From Alkaliphilus metalliredigens QYMF (GTDB lineage: Bacteria; Bacillota; Clostridia; Peptostreptococcales; Natronincolaceae): DNA of 64,000 bases. Both the position numbers and the translations under genes were made by a program. Shown here in pieces: positions 53,739 to 62,714 of this stretch (positions within the stretch are counted from its first letter, which is position 1; every line of letters starts with the position of its first letter). A model generated the notes under the pieces. It was not told where the DNA came from. It made no database searches and saw only the letters and a list, made by a program, of their open reading frames with translations. Location: positions 3,515,539-3,579,538 of the forward strand of contig NC_009633.1 in assembly GCF_000016985.1 (NCBI RefSeq). The letters are read 5' to 3'.

Positions 53739-54815
53739 TTACAAATTGATAACAAATGCTTTATAGTGCTTATGAACCTGATCGCCCCATCGAAGCCCCA
53801 GTCCTGTGGAGGCATAATTCTCCTCTAGGATCCATCCCGACTCGCAGAGTTCATATCGATCCTTTACAATTTCCCAGCATCCATGAAAGAGGGCCACAAC
53901 GGCTCCATTTCTTTGAAAGCCAGGCAATATCCCTATTTCTACAATCTTGAACTTTTTAATTTTATGGGAAAATAATTTGTTTTTAATCACAGTCTTTACA
54001 CCCAGTTGCTCTCCTGGTTTCATCAGTTCATTAAAATCAGGATACCAAAGCATAAACCCAATGGGTGTCCCTTTGTATTCAATGAAAAGCAGGTTTTCTT
54101 CCTTGAGTAATATTTTGAACTCATTTAAAAGCTCTAAATCTTCCTGTATTCTTCTTTCATAGTAAAACTTATGATTGATAAAGGCCTTGTTGTTCAGATG
54201 GGTATAAATGGCTGCGTCCTTCTCAATATTCTTAAAATCCGCAGCTCTCACCCTATATTTTTCCTTCACCCGTTGAATGAGTCTAGGACTCATACCAAAA
54301 TCAAATTCTTTCATCTTGGTCAAGTAACTGGCAAGATTGATTTCTTCGTGGGCATATTCTTTGAAATAGTCAATATAATAGGGAGGATTGTAGGCACTAC
54401 CAAAACTGTAGGGCTCATGAAAGCCATCTACCAGCAACCCCAGTCCATAATTTACATGAAGGTTTAGTCCTACCAGTATCTTCTTAATACCATGCTCCTT
54501 GGCTAGATTTTTTCCATAGGCCATCATCATTTTGATGGCCGGTTCTTGATGGGCTAATGCTTCAAAATAAGCCAGCTGAAGGGTATCCTTCATTCGATCT
54601 ACAATTGCAAATGTGCATACGGCTACAATACTACCTCTGTCCATCACCATGATGGGTCTCAGGACAGTCCCATTACATATTTCTGCCCTTCCCATCAGAA
54701 TTCCTTTCATAGAGGTGCTCAGGATATCTCGGTATTCATTATTATTTTTATAGACCTCCTTACAAAAGCCTATATATTCCTTGACGTAGGCATGATCAAC
54801 CACTTTAATTTCCAT
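53739..54815 (-). CDS. GNAT-like N-acyltransferase
   Basis: A 358-residue protein. The first half has ILMGRAEICN and IKMMMAYGKNLAKEHGIKKILVGLNLHVNYGLGLL. The second half has LFIEYKGTPIGFMLWYPDFN, then IVEIGILPGFQRNGAVVALFHGCWE, where the GILPGFQRNG segment is a GNAT-like acetyl/acyl-CoA-binding loop. It resembles the YghO-type acyltransferases. It probably attaches an acyl or amino-acyl group at an early step. First gene of the six-gene operon; GAGGTGA precedes the ATG. Confidence 0.7.
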   Translation of the reverse strand: MEIKVVDHAYVKEYIGFCKEVYKNNNEYRDILSTSMKGILMGRAEICNGTVLRPIMVMDRGSIVAVCTFAIVDRMKDTLQLAYFEALAHQEPAIKMMMAYGKNLAKEHGIKKILVGLNLHVNYGLGLLVDGFHEPYSFGSAYNPPYYIDYFKEYAHEEINLASYLTKMKEFDFGMSPRLIQRVKEKYRVRAADFKNIEKDAAIYTHLNNKAFINHKFYYERRIQEDLELLNEFKILLKEENLLFIEYKGTPIGFMLWYPDFNELMKPGEQLGVKTVIKNKLFSHKIKKFKIVEIGILPGFQRNGAVVALFHGCWEIVKDRYELCESGWILEENYASTGLGLRWGDQVHKHYKAFVINL

Positions 54816-54918
54816 AATTCACCTCAATAAATTCCGCTGTTATTCAGTGATTGCTAACACTGCCCTGAATTAAGCTTTATTTTCTTTTTATCATATCATA
54901 ATTTTTGTTAAACAGAAA

Positions 54919-54966
54919 AAAATCCCTGCAGACTGTTGAATTACCAACAATCTTAGCAGAGATTTT
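54919..54966 (-). terminator. Terminator in the leader of the acyltransferase/rSAM operon
   Basis: On the minus strand a long hairpin (outer AAAATC-CTGC arms with bulges, inner TGTTG/CAACA) leads into GGGATTTTTTT. It lies about 100 bases before the first gene. No gene ends upstream of it on this strand, so it must act within the operon's own leader. Confidence 0.75.
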
Positions 54967-54977
54967 CATGGGTACAA

Positions 54978-55052
54978 TCATGGAGATTTCAACACATTAC
55001 GATGATGTAAATAACCCATTATCGAAAACATGGCCCAGATGATAATCTCCAT
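54978..55052 (-). CDS. Possible leader peptide (24 residues)
   Basis: ATG to TGA gives MEIIIWAMF and then SIMGYLHHRNVLKSP, ending in the leader just before the terminator. Its ATG falls inside one arm of the CATGGAGATT stem (55044-55053 with 54979-54988), so translation would break that stem. No good ribosome site is visible (only AAAGAAG, very close). A second 16-codon frame (55019-55069) overlaps it. Status unproven. Confidence 0.35.
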   Translation of the reverse strand: MEIIIWAMFSIMGYLHHRNVLKSP

Positions 55053-55053
55053 G
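54979..55053 (-). promoter_or_regulatory. Competing stems of a probable attenuator
   Basis: CATGGAGATT and AATCTCCATG pair perfectly (10 bp). ATGGGT and ACCCAT nearby form another possible stem that excludes the first. With the downstream terminator this gives mutually exclusive structures. Confidence 0.55.
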
Positions 55054-55094
55054 CTTCTTTATGAGACATTGGCTATATAAATGTCCTCGTTTTT

Positions 55095-55125
55095 ATTATA
55101 CCTCCTTTCTCTAGAAAATAATCAA
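55095..55125 (-). promoter_or_regulatory. Candidate promoter of the acyltransferase/rSAM operon
   Basis: Minus-strand TATAAT (55095-55100) with TTGATT (55120-55125) 19 bases upstream; the spacing is a little long. Transcription would start close to a GAGGACATT/AATGTCTC hairpin and then the attenuator. Confidence 0.5.
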
Positions 55126-55199
55126 ATGATTATACTTTATCTTAATTCCTGTGGGTTTCCTAGATTTGCTTTGAAAATTATCTGAATATTAGAATTATG

Positions 55200-55229
55200 T
55201 TGATTGTTTTTTTTATAGCATGATATAAT
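55200..55229 (+). promoter_or_regulatory. Promoter of the aminotransferase gene
   Basis: TTGATT (55200-55205) and TATAAT (55224-55229) are 18 bases apart. It points toward the aminotransferase and diverges from the promoter at 55095-55125. Confidence 0.75.
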
Positions 55230-55236
55230 GAATCCA

Positions 55237-55281
55237 TTGAAACACAGTACGCCATTCTACATTGTAGAACAATCGTTTCAA
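55237..55281 (+). promoter_or_regulatory. Nested inverted repeats at the transcript start
   Basis: TTCTAC-ATT-GTAGAA (55255-55269) lies inside TTGAAAC (55237-55243) and GTTTCAA (55275-55281). Placed where transcription should begin, it could be a repressor site or a 5' mRNA hairpin. Confidence 0.5.
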
Positions 55282-55355
55282 AGACAACTACATATGCTTT
55301 TATGCTAAAGAAGAATTACTTTTAAATCATGTTGATACAAAAAGGGGGCCATAAA

Positions 55356-56528
55356 ATGGATTTATCTTTATTATCAAAAAGAATGTTCAATTTAGGGAGT
55401 GAATCTGCTTTTGAAGTGCTTGAAAAGGCAAAGAAACTAGAGGCAGAGGGTAAAAATATTATTCACTTTGAAATTGGAGAACCAGACTTTGACACACCTC
55501 GTAATATTATTGAGGCAGGAAAAACGGCATTGGACGAAGGATATACCCACTATACTGCAGCCCAAGGATATCTTCCATTAAGAGAAGCCGTTACCCAGTA
55601 TGCTTTGGAATATAAAAATATCAAAACAAATCCCGAGGAAGTTGTCATTGTTCCCGGTGGAAAGCCTATCATGTTCTATACCATGACGGCATTGATTAAT
55701 CCTGGAGATGAAGTGATTTATCCTTCTCCTGGTTTTCCAATCTATGAATCACTCATTCGTTTCTATGGGGGGATCCCTGTTCCCTTAGCAATAAGAGAAG
55801 AAAATGATTTTCGATTAGATGTAGAGGAGTTAAAATCAAAACTAACGACTAAAACAAAGCTTTTACTCATTAACTCTCCTGCCAATCCAACTGGTGGTGT
55901 GCTTTCTGAAGAGGATATTGATGAAATTGCTAATGTCCTTATAGGAAAAAATATTTTTGTTCTATCTGATGAGATTTATGATCGAATGATCTATGACGGG
56001 TCTACTAAGTCAATTGCATCCATTCCAGAAATGAAAGAGTGGACAATTGTACTTGACGGATTTTCAAAGACCTATGCCATGACAGGCTGGCGGTTAGGCT
56101 ACGGGATTATGAATAAAACACTGGCTCAGAAAGTGACGGATTTAATGATTAATACTAATTCTTGTACAGCAGCCTTTGCACAGGTTGCAGGGATTGAAGC
56201 ATTAACAGGTCCTCAACATGCCGTAGATGAAATGAAATCAGAATTTTTTAATCGTAGGGAAATCATTGTTGATGGACTCAACGGCATCAAAGGCTTTAAA
56301 TGCATAAAATCCCCCGGCGCCTTTTACGCATTTCCAAACATTAAGGATACAGGCATGAGAAGCTCTGAATTATCCGATTATTTGATGAACCATGCAGGTG
56401 TGGCTGTACTAAGCGGCTCATCCTTTGGTGCATTTGGAGAAGGCTATTTACGGTTTTCCTATGCCACCTCTACTGAAAATATCAAGATTGCCCTTAAACG
56501 TATTGATGAGGCAATGAAAAAGCTGTAA
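55356..56528 (+). CDS. PLP-dependent class I/II aminotransferase
   Basis: A 390-residue fold-type I aminotransferase of the aspartate/aromatic aminotransferase-like group. NIIHFEIGEPDFDTP at the start, INSPANPTGGVLSEED, SDEIYDRMIYDG and the PLP lysine in LDGFSKTYAMTGWRLGYG, followed by the late LRFSYATS arginine segment. Start at 55356 follows AGGGGG by 7 bases; 55329 is less likely. Substrate cannot be fixed; an aspartate or branched/aromatic amino acid is likely. Confidence 0.9.
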   Translation: MDLSLLSKRMFNLGSESAFEVLEKAKKLEAEGKNIIHFEIGEPDFDTPRNIIEAGKTALDEGYTHYTAAQGYLPLREAVTQYALEYKNIKTNPEEVVIVPGGKPIMFYTMTALINPGDEVIYPSPGFPIYESLIRFYGGIPVPLAIREENDFRLDVEELKSKLTTKTKLLLINSPANPTGGVLSEEDIDEIANVLIGKNIFVLSDEIYDRMIYDGSTKSIASIPEMKEWTIVLDGFSKTYAMTGWRLGYGIMNKTLAQKVTDLMINTNSCTAAFAQVAGIEALTGPQHAVDEMKSEFFNRREIIVDGLNGIKGFKCIKSPGAFYAFPNIKDTGMRSSELSDYLMNHAGVAVLSGSSFGAFGEGYLRFSYATSTENIKIALKRIDEAMKKL

Positions 56529-56597
56529 GTATACGGATTTTTCTGTGTGTTATAATATAATGGATTTCCAATACTACTCAAAGATAGGATGAACGAA

Positions 56598-57791
56598 ATG
56601 AAAAATGAAATTACGTTAAAAATCAAATCAAACTTTATTGATAAATACAAAAATGGCTATCCCCTTATTTTTCAGGAATCCATACTGAACTTGGCTAGCC
56701 TCAGAGAGGAAGGTGCCATTGTTACACTTGTGGATGAAAAGAATCACTTTATTGCCAGGGGATATTACGGACGACAGAATAAGGGATATGGATGGGTTCT
56801 GAGCAGAAAGATTAATGAAGAAATTGATGAGGCTTTTTTTCAAAGCAGTATCGCATCGGCCTTAAACCAGCGAAAATCCCTGTACCAGGATACAGAAACC
56901 ACAGCCTTTAGAGCGTTCAATGGTGAAGGGGATGGTATCGGTGGTTTTACCATTGATTATTTTGATGGCTATTACTTAATCAATTGGTACAGTGAAGGCA
57001 TTTATCGGTTTAAGGACATGATCCTGGGTGCATTGACCTCCTTGGTTGATCCCAAGGCAATTTATCAAAAAAAACGTTTTGATAGCTCCGGTCAATACAT
57101 AGAAGCCGATGATTTTGTTTTAGGTGAAAGGCCTGAGTTTCCCCTTATTGTAAAGGAAAATGGTGTCAACTTTGCAATTTACTTAAATGACGGTGCCATG
57201 GTGGGTGTGTTTTTAGACCAAAGAGATGTGCGGAAGAAAATTCGGGATCAATATGCAAAGAATAGAAGTGTTTTGAATACATTCTCCTATACAGGAGCCT
57301 TCTCAGTATTTGCTGCCCTAGGTGGGGCCACAAATACCACCAGTGTTGATCTGGCCAATCGAAGTCTACCTAAAACCATTGAACAGTTTAATATCAATGG
57401 AATCGATGAAAAAGACCAGACCATTATTGTACAGGATGTTTTTCAGTATTTTAAATATGCCAATCGAAAGAATTTACAATTTGATATGGTTATCCTCGAT
57501 CCACCGAGCTTTGCCAGATCAAAAAAACATACATTTAGTGCATCAAAGGACTATACAGATCTATTGAAGCAGACCATCTCAATTACTGCAGATAAGGGTA
57601 TTATTGTGGCTTCCACGAACTGTAGCACTTTTAATATGAATACATTTAAGGGTTTCATTGATAAAGCATTCAAAGAGATGAAGGCTAACTACAGATTGGT
57701 AGAGGAATTTTCCCTTCCCGAGGATTTCAAAACAATTAAGGCCTTTACCCAGGGTAATTATTTAAAGGTTTTGTTTATTGAAAAAGTATAG
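56598..57791 (+). CDS. PUA-domain rRNA cytosine C5-methyltransferase (RlmI/YwbD-like)
   Basis: A 397-residue enzyme. Residues 1-75 are a PUA RNA-binding domain (ending RGYYGRQNKGYGWVLS). The middle has AFNGEGDGIGGFTIDYFDG. The SAM domain has FLDQRDVRKKIRD, VLNTFSYTGAFSVFAALGG (motif I) and VILDPPSFARSKK (motif IV). These are typical of class I RlmI/RlmK-type enzymes that act on 23S rRNA. Start at 56598 is chosen for its spacing after AGATAGG; the ATG at 56589 overlaps that site. Not coupled to neighbours by overlap. Confidence 0.88.
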   Translation: MKNEITLKIKSNFIDKYKNGYPLIFQESILNLASLREEGAIVTLVDEKNHFIARGYYGRQNKGYGWVLSRKINEEIDEAFFQSSIASALNQRKSLYQDTETTAFRAFNGEGDGIGGFTIDYFDGYYLINWYSEGIYRFKDMILGALTSLVDPKAIYQKKRFDSSGQYIEADDFVLGERPEFPLIVKENGVNFAIYLNDGAMVGVFLDQRDVRKKIRDQYAKNRSVLNTFSYTGAFSVFAALGGATNTTSVDLANRSLPKTIEQFNINGIDEKDQTIIVQDVFQYFKYANRKNLQFDMVILDPPSFARSKKHTFSASKDYTDLLKQTISITADKGIIVASTNCSTFNMNTFKGFIDKAFKEMKANYRLVEEFSLPEDFKTIKAFTQGNYLKVLFIEKV

Positions 57792-57798
57792 TTCATAG

Positions 57799-57838
57799 TA
57801 GAAAACCATCTATTAAATTAATAGATGGTTTTCTACTT
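57799..57838 (+). terminator. Terminator after the rRNA methyltransferase gene
   Basis: GTAGAAAACCATCTATTAA and TTAATAGATGGTTTTCTAC form an exceptionally long perfect stem with almost no loop. It can serve both convergent genes. Confidence 0.85.
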
Positions 57839-57856
57839 CATTATTTTTAATTTTTT

Positions 57857-57889
57857 ATATAGATAAGCAATTTTGAGTTGCTTATCTAT
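57857..57889 (-). terminator. Terminator of the sulfate operon
   Basis: ATAGATAAGCAA and TTGCTTATCTAT form a perfect 12-bp stem with a 7-base loop that includes the cysN stop codon; on the minus strand an AT-rich tail follows. Confidence 0.75.
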
Positions 57890-59733
57890 ATTGCCTCCGG
57901 CTGAAAAATGATTTTAGTATCTATCATCAACTTTTTAACTTTTTGATAGATCATTTCTCTCTTTTCATTTCCCTCAACATGAATATGGATTGGTAAATGA
58001 TCATCCTTTACATTTCCTATCCATACCAACTTAATATTTTCAGAACTCACCATCGTATTGATAATGTTGATATCTTTTTCTTCTATCTCATTTATAGTTG
58101 CTATCACGATATTCCCTGAATCTAGCAGGAAATTAGATGCCTTGGCGAATTCTTTAAATTGTTTTTCTCTATTTTCCATAGCATTTCCTTCTTTTACTTC
58201 TGCATCCGCTTCAGAAAACACACTTTCGGTATCCATATAATACACATTTCTCCCCTCTGTAAAAAGTCCTCTTTCAATATAGGATGCAATTTCCTTCTTA
58301 TTGATACCTTTTTCACCAGAGATCACAACCATTGTGGGTCTTTGTACAAACCGACCGGCTCTTTCTTTTCTTGTAACAGCATTTTCACTCCACCTTATGT
58401 TTCTTTCATTATTTTTTTCGTTTAACCAAAGCTCCTCATTCTCTAGGTTATCTACGATAATACCTCCACCGGATATTTCATAATTGTCAACAAGTACAAA
58501 CCTTGAGGTCTCTGTTGAATTTTCTGCCTTATCGAAGGCAATGGCTTTTTCTAATTTGAAAATCACTTCTGCTACTTCATGTCTTTGTACATACTGTCTT
58601 TCTGTTTTCGTTAAAGTGGAAGCATCGAGAACAGTTATGACTTCTTCAAGGGCAGCCTTTACCTTTTGTGTTCCCATCTTCAAATAATAATCTCTGGTGT
58701 TATTTAAATCTTCTTTTCCCAACCAAAATAGTTTTGTTTTGATCTGTGTGGAAACTTCTGGCTGCCTCTCTCCTATTATGCAGGCTAATTCCCCTCTGGT
58801 AATATAAATCTGATCTTCAAGAGTAAATCCAGTTGCACTACCAGATACATCTTCATCGGTCTTCGGGGCATTAAATCGCTCAATGGATTTCACCTTGGAT
58901 TTTTTCCCACTAGGGTAAAAGACCATCTCATGGCCAACTTTCACTTTACCTGTATCAATTGTTCCTGCTACAATTCTTCTATCGTCTCCCCCAGCAGTAA
59001 ATTTATATATGCCCTGTACAGGCATTCTAAATGCTTGGTTTTTGATATCCTCTATATTTTTTAACCCATCTAACTTTTCTAATACCGTCATACCACTATA
59101 CCATGGCATTTTGTCAGAACCCGAGGCAACGTTTTCTCCTTTAAAACCACTAATGGGAATAAAGGATTCTGCTTCTACATCAATTTCCGAAAGAAAGGCT
59201 TTATATTCTGCTAAAATTTCTTCGTATCTTTCTTTGCTATAATCCACAAGGTCCATTTTATTAATCAGCACAACAACTTGTTTGATCCCCAGCATAGAGA
59301 GTAGATATCCATGTCTTTTGGAGTTTTCCTTTACCCCTTCTTTTGCATCGATTACCAATAAAGCCACTTCTGCCCTTGCTGCACCGGTAACCATATTTTT
59401 CAGGAATTCAATATGTCCAGGTGCATCTATAATAATATATTTTCTTTCCTGTGTTTTAAAAAATACCCTAGCCGAATCGATTGTAATTCCCTGTGATTGC
59501 TCATCCTTTAGGGCATCTAATAAAAAAGCATATTCAAATGGTTTTGCATTTTTTCTACAGGTTTCCTTTACTTGCTCTAATTTTCCTTCTGGTAATGAAC
59601 CTGTATCAGCTAAAAGCCTTCCAATAATCGTACTTTTCCCATGATCTACATGGCCTACGATCACAATGTTCATATTTGACTGTTGAGATTCTATCACTGA
59701 CAATTGATTTTCGTCTAAATTATTATTCATCAT
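57886..59733 (-). CDS. cysN: Sulfate adenylyltransferase subunit 1 (GTPase) with C-terminal degenerate kinase-like domain
   Basis: A 615-residue protein. The N-terminal GTPase part has [15 protein letters not shown] (about 27-34), DAPGH and NKMDLV, as in CysN/EF-Tu. It drives ATP sulfurylase with CysD. Residues 240-430 are the beta-barrel domains 2 and 3. Residues about 455-615 look like a CysC domain: [19 protein letters not shown] matches the APS kinase P-loop position, and [11 protein letters not shown] the following LDGD region, but the Walker A Gly-Lys-Ser/Thr is lost. The start at 59733 follows AAGGG by 9 bases; an earlier ATG at 59742 overlaps it. Last gene of the operon. Confidence 0.9.
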   Translation of the reverse strand: MMNNNLDENQLSVIESQQSNMNIVIVGHVDHGKSTIIGRLLADTGSLPEGKLEQVKETCRKNAKPFEYAFLLDALKDEQSQGITIDSARVFFKTQERKYIIIDAPGHIEFLKNMVTGAARAEVALLVIDAKEGVKENSKRHGYLLSMLGIKQVVVLINKMDLVDYSKERYEEILAEYKAFLSEIDVEAESFIPISGFKGENVASGSDKMPWYSGMTVLEKLDGLKNIEDIKNQAFRMPVQGIYKFTAGGDDRRIVAGTIDTGKVKVGHEMVFYPSGKKSKVKSIERFNAPKTDEDVSGSATGFTLEDQIYITRGELACIIGERQPEVSTQIKTKLFWLGKEDLNNTRDYYLKMGTQKVKAALEEVITVLDASTLTKTERQYVQRHEVAEVIFKLEKAIAFDKAENSTETSRFVLVDNYEISGGGIIVDNLENEELWLNEKNNERNIRWSENAVTRKERAGRFVQRPTMVVISGEKGINKKEIASYIERGLFTEGRNVYYMDTESVFSEADAEVKEGNAMENREKQFKEFAKASNFLLDSGNIVIATINEIEEKDINIINTMVSSENIKLVWIGNVKDDHLPIHIHVEGNEKREMIYQKVKKLMIDTKIIFQPEAI

Positions 59734-59817
59734 CAATCCCATCCCTTGCTATTATTAAGGCATCTTCCAAAAAATAACGAGTCAGTATGACGGTCTATTT
59801 TATTTACGATGCCTGAT

Positions 59818-60699
59818 TTACATGTATCCAGCTTTTCTTAGTTCCTCTAATCCGCCGCCATCTTCTTGATCCTGGGCTCTTCCACTTCTCTCAGCAACAT
59901 TGGAAAACTTTCCAGTTCTTAATTCTTCTACAATTTCTTCCACTGTGGTGGCGCTTGATTCTACCGGTTGCGTACATGGACCACATCCTAATGACCTGTA
60001 TCGTTTCCCTTCTCCTTGATCAAAATACAAGGAAACCATTGGGATGTTTTCCCGTTGAATATATTCCCAAAGATCCAATTCCGTCCAATCAAGAAGGGGA
60101 TGTACTCTTACATGTGTATCCCGTGCAAAGTCTGTTTTATATTGATTCCAAAACTCAGGTGGCTGTTCCCCAATGTTCCAGTCATTTTTTTGATTTCTAG
60201 GTGAAAAATATCTCTCTTTAGACCTTGACCCTTCTTCATCAGAGCGCACACCCACAATGATCCCTGTAAAAGCTGTTGGATTCTTTTCAAGTTCGTATCC
60301 ACCTGTTTCATGATTTAATCTAAATCTTGGACCAGTTCCATTTAATGTGACTTGTAGGGCTTCGGTTTTTAATAATTTACAACACTCTAATCGGCTACAC
60401 CTCCCATCAGGAAAAGTGTTTTTGGCTGCCAATGCTTCAATGTTTTGTCCATAAATCATATCAAGGTTCCATTCCTTTGCATAATTGTTTCTATGGGCAA
60501 TCATCTCTGGAATCTTGTAATTCGTATCTATATGAACTAGTGGAAATGGAACATGACCCAAAAAAGCCTTTCTTGCTAAATGTACCAGTACTGTACTATC
60601 TTTACCTATAGACCACAACATACCTAAATCTTTAAAATTTGCATAAGCTTCTCTTAAAATATGGATGGACTTATTTTCAAGTTTCGTTAAATGATCCAT
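59818..60699 (-). CDS. cysD: Sulfate adenylyltransferase subunit 2
   Basis: A 293-residue PAPS reductase/PP-loop family ATP pyrophosphatase. [18 protein letters not shown] contains the PP-loop (SxGKDS). [14 protein letters not shown] and [14 protein letters not shown] are further blocks, with RFRLNHETG and the late [17 protein letters not shown] containing a CxxC. With CysN it makes APS and pyrophosphate from sulfate and ATP. The start at 60699 follows GAGGGGG by 6 bases. It follows aprB closely. Confidence 0.95.
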   Translation of the reverse strand: MDHLTKLENKSIHILREAYANFKDLGMLWSIGKDSTVLVHLARKAFLGHVPFPLVHIDTNYKIPEMIAHRNNYAKEWNLDMIYGQNIEALAAKNTFPDGRCSRLECCKLLKTEALQVTLNGTGPRFRLNHETGGYELEKNPTAFTGIIVGVRSDEEGSRSKERYFSPRNQKNDWNIGEQPPEFWNQYKTDFARDTHVRVHPLLDWTELDLWEYIQRENIPMVSLYFDQGEGKRYRSLGCGPCTQPVESSATTVEEIVEELRTGKFSNVAERSGRAQDQEDGGGLEELRKAGYM

Positions 60700-60711
60700 T
60701 TTCATCCCCCT

Positions 60712-61026
60712 CTAATACGCATTAGACACTTTCTTGTTGATTTTGATACAATACTTCTTATGATCAGCGCTTACAATATACCAATCCATGTACTCTCCAT
60801 GATTTTTGCTATACATATAACCACCTTTACCACCGATATCCGCTGCTAAATAATATTTAATGGCTTCTACTGGACACTCCTTCAGACAAGCAGTACATCC
60901 CCAGCATTCTTCTGGAAGCCTTATAAAAGCTTTATTTTCATCATCTTTGTCAATTAAGTTTCCAGGACAAATATCGCAACATTTACCACATGAGATACAC
61001 TTATTTTTATCAATTTGTATGCTCAT
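60712..61026 (-). CDS. aprB: AprB-like 2x[4Fe-4S] ferredoxin, adenylylsulfate reductase beta subunit
   Basis: A 104-residue protein with two 4Fe-4S motifs: CISCGKCCDICPGN and CWGCTACLKECPVE. It has the AprB tail DWYIVSADHKKYCIKINKK in short form; it lacks the long C-terminal extension of dissimilatory AprB (about 150 residues). It should pass electrons to the flavin in AprA. Start at 61026 follows GGGAGGG; the 18 bases upstream overlap aprA. It lies next to aprA and cysD. Confidence 0.85.
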   Translation of the reverse strand: MSIQIDKNKCISCGKCCDICPGNLIDKDDENKAFIRLPEECWGCTACLKECPVEAIKYYLAADIGGKGGYMYSKNHGEYMDWYIVSADHKKYCIKINKKVSNAY

Positions 61027-62704
61027 AAAATTTGTCCCTCCCAACTAATTGTCTAAATAGAATGTTTACATCACCATCTCGATATACTGAATTAATATAT
61101 TTCATCCAGTTTTCATCGTCCTTTTCAGGAAAATCAGTGTTCTCTTGGTAACATCTCCATCTCGTTTCTTTTCTAGCTTCCAAGTGTTTAATCAATACTT
61201 TACATACATATAGCCGATCGATAATTTCAAATATAGATAGCAAATCGTATAAATCATTGGCCTTTACTTTATCTATTAAGCTTAAAAGCTCATCTATCCC
61301 TTTAGCTGCAATGTCTAGCTTTACTTTGTTATACATATAGGCCTTGGATATGCCTCCTGCATATTCATCCATGATCTTTTGCATGGCTATTTCAATTTCC
61401 TGAATACTGTGTCGAGATGAAGGGGTATCAAAAAAGTAAGAGATATATTGAATTTTTTCATTAATTGCTTCATTGTCCAGCTTAGGAATTGTTCCATCCT
61501 CTATTGTGTTTATAATGGACATAGCAGCGATCTCACCTTCTACCAGGCATCCACTTACATATTTTTTAGGACTTCCACCGGCTACATCTCCCACTGCATA
61601 GAGGTTTTTTAGGGTGGTTCTTCTATGGCAATCTACCCAATAACCACTGGCGGTATGACCTCCTACAATATAGGGTTCAGTTCCTTCTATTTCCACATTT
61701 TCATGTGATGGACCCGTATTTCCCTCCAACCATTTCAATGTTTGAGCTGGAGCCATATTTAAATAGGCTTTGAAGAACTCCTTTTGTTGCTCATCTGTAA
61801 TCCCTTCTGTTCTTAAAAAACAAGGACCATTGCCTTTAAGATTTTCCATCACCGTAGAATAAAGTCTCATATGGGTTGTGGGCTTGCCATATCTCTCTAC
61901 ATACGCTTCACCTTTTCCATTAATTTGTACTGTCTTGATCCCTTGGGCAATGGTGCCCGTGGGTGCGATGGTATCTTTACACCTCAATGCGATAAATCTC
62001 ATTTCAAATGAGGTCATTTCAGCACCTGCTCTGATCCCCATGGCATATCCAGCACCTGTATTAAATGGACTGTACCACATTTTGTGTCTAGAAAAAATAG
62101 GATTGTTGGGTTTATAGAGTCCTGACGCTCCTCCGGTTGCACATAGGATTTTTTTCGCATAGATCTCATAAATTTTATTTTCCTTTAGAGAAAAACCAAT
62201 GGCACCAATCACACAATCCTCTTTGACTAGATAATCGACAATATTGACATTATTTAAAATCGCAATATTATCTTTGTCTGTTACAGCTCCTGCAAGAATA
62301 GGCTTTATATTTTCACCATTGATTTTGATACTTCTTTTTCCCCTTTGTACATATTCACCGTTTTCATCTTTTAAGATTGGTATCCCTAGATCTTCAAGTC
62401 GCTTGGTTACTTGATTAAGCCCCTTGGCGATGCTATAGACCAAATCCTCACGAATGATTCCTTCAGCATCTCTTTTCACATAGTCTACAAAGGATTCGGC
62501 AGTTTCACCCTTACCAATATAGGCATTTATTGCATTCACCCCAGCTGCTAGACAACCACTTCTTTTTATATTTGCTTTATCTGTAATGATAACCTTTAGA
62601 TTCGAACTTTCACTGATGGTCAGTGCACTAAAGCATCCAGCGGTTCCTCCACCGATAATCAGTACATCTGTTTCCATCCTATTTATATCAAGCTTCAAGT
62701 CCAT
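61010..62704 (-). CDS. aprA: AprA-like adenylylsulfate (APS) reductase alpha subunit
   Basis: A 564-residue FAD enzyme of the fumarate reductase/succinate dehydrogenase superfamily. DVLIIGGGTAGCFSALTI, then a KRSGCLAAGVNAIN loop, ILCATGGASGLYKPN, SPFNTGAGYAMGIRAGAEMTSFEMRF and YAVGDVAGGSPKKYVSGCL, as in AprA. It reduces APS to sulfite and AMP. ATG at 62704 is listed, but AAGGGG overlaps it closely; a TTG at 62698 with 8-base spacing is also credible. It overlaps aprB by 17 bases. Confidence 0.88.
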   Translation of the reverse strand: MDLKLDINRMETDVLIIGGGTAGCFSALTISESSNLKVIITDKANIKRSGCLAAGVNAINAYIGKGETAESFVDYVKRDAEGIIREDLVYSIAKGLNQVTKRLEDLGIPILKDENGEYVQRGKRSIKINGENIKPILAGAVTDKDNIAILNNVNIVDYLVKEDCVIGAIGFSLKENKIYEIYAKKILCATGGASGLYKPNNPIFSRHKMWYSPFNTGAGYAMGIRAGAEMTSFEMRFIALRCKDTIAPTGTIAQGIKTVQINGKGEAYVERYGKPTTHMRLYSTVMENLKGNGPCFLRTEGITDEQQKEFFKAYLNMAPAQTLKWLEGNTGPSHENVEIEGTEPYIVGGHTASGYWVDCHRRTTLKNLYAVGDVAGGSPKKYVSGCLVEGEIAAMSIINTIEDGTIPKLDNEAINEKIQYISYFFDTPSSRHSIQEIEIAMQKIMDEYAGGISKAYMYNKVKLDIAAKGIDELLSLIDKVKANDLYDLLSIFEIIDRLYVCKVLIKHLEARKETRWRCYQENTDFPEKDDENWMKYINSVYRDGDVNILFRQLVGRDKFYEHTN

Positions 62705-62714
62705 CACCCCTTAA

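Noticed and set aside
57886-58370. Active APS kinase domain at the CysN C-terminus
   Set aside because: The Walker A lysine-serine pair is absent; catalysis is unlikely.
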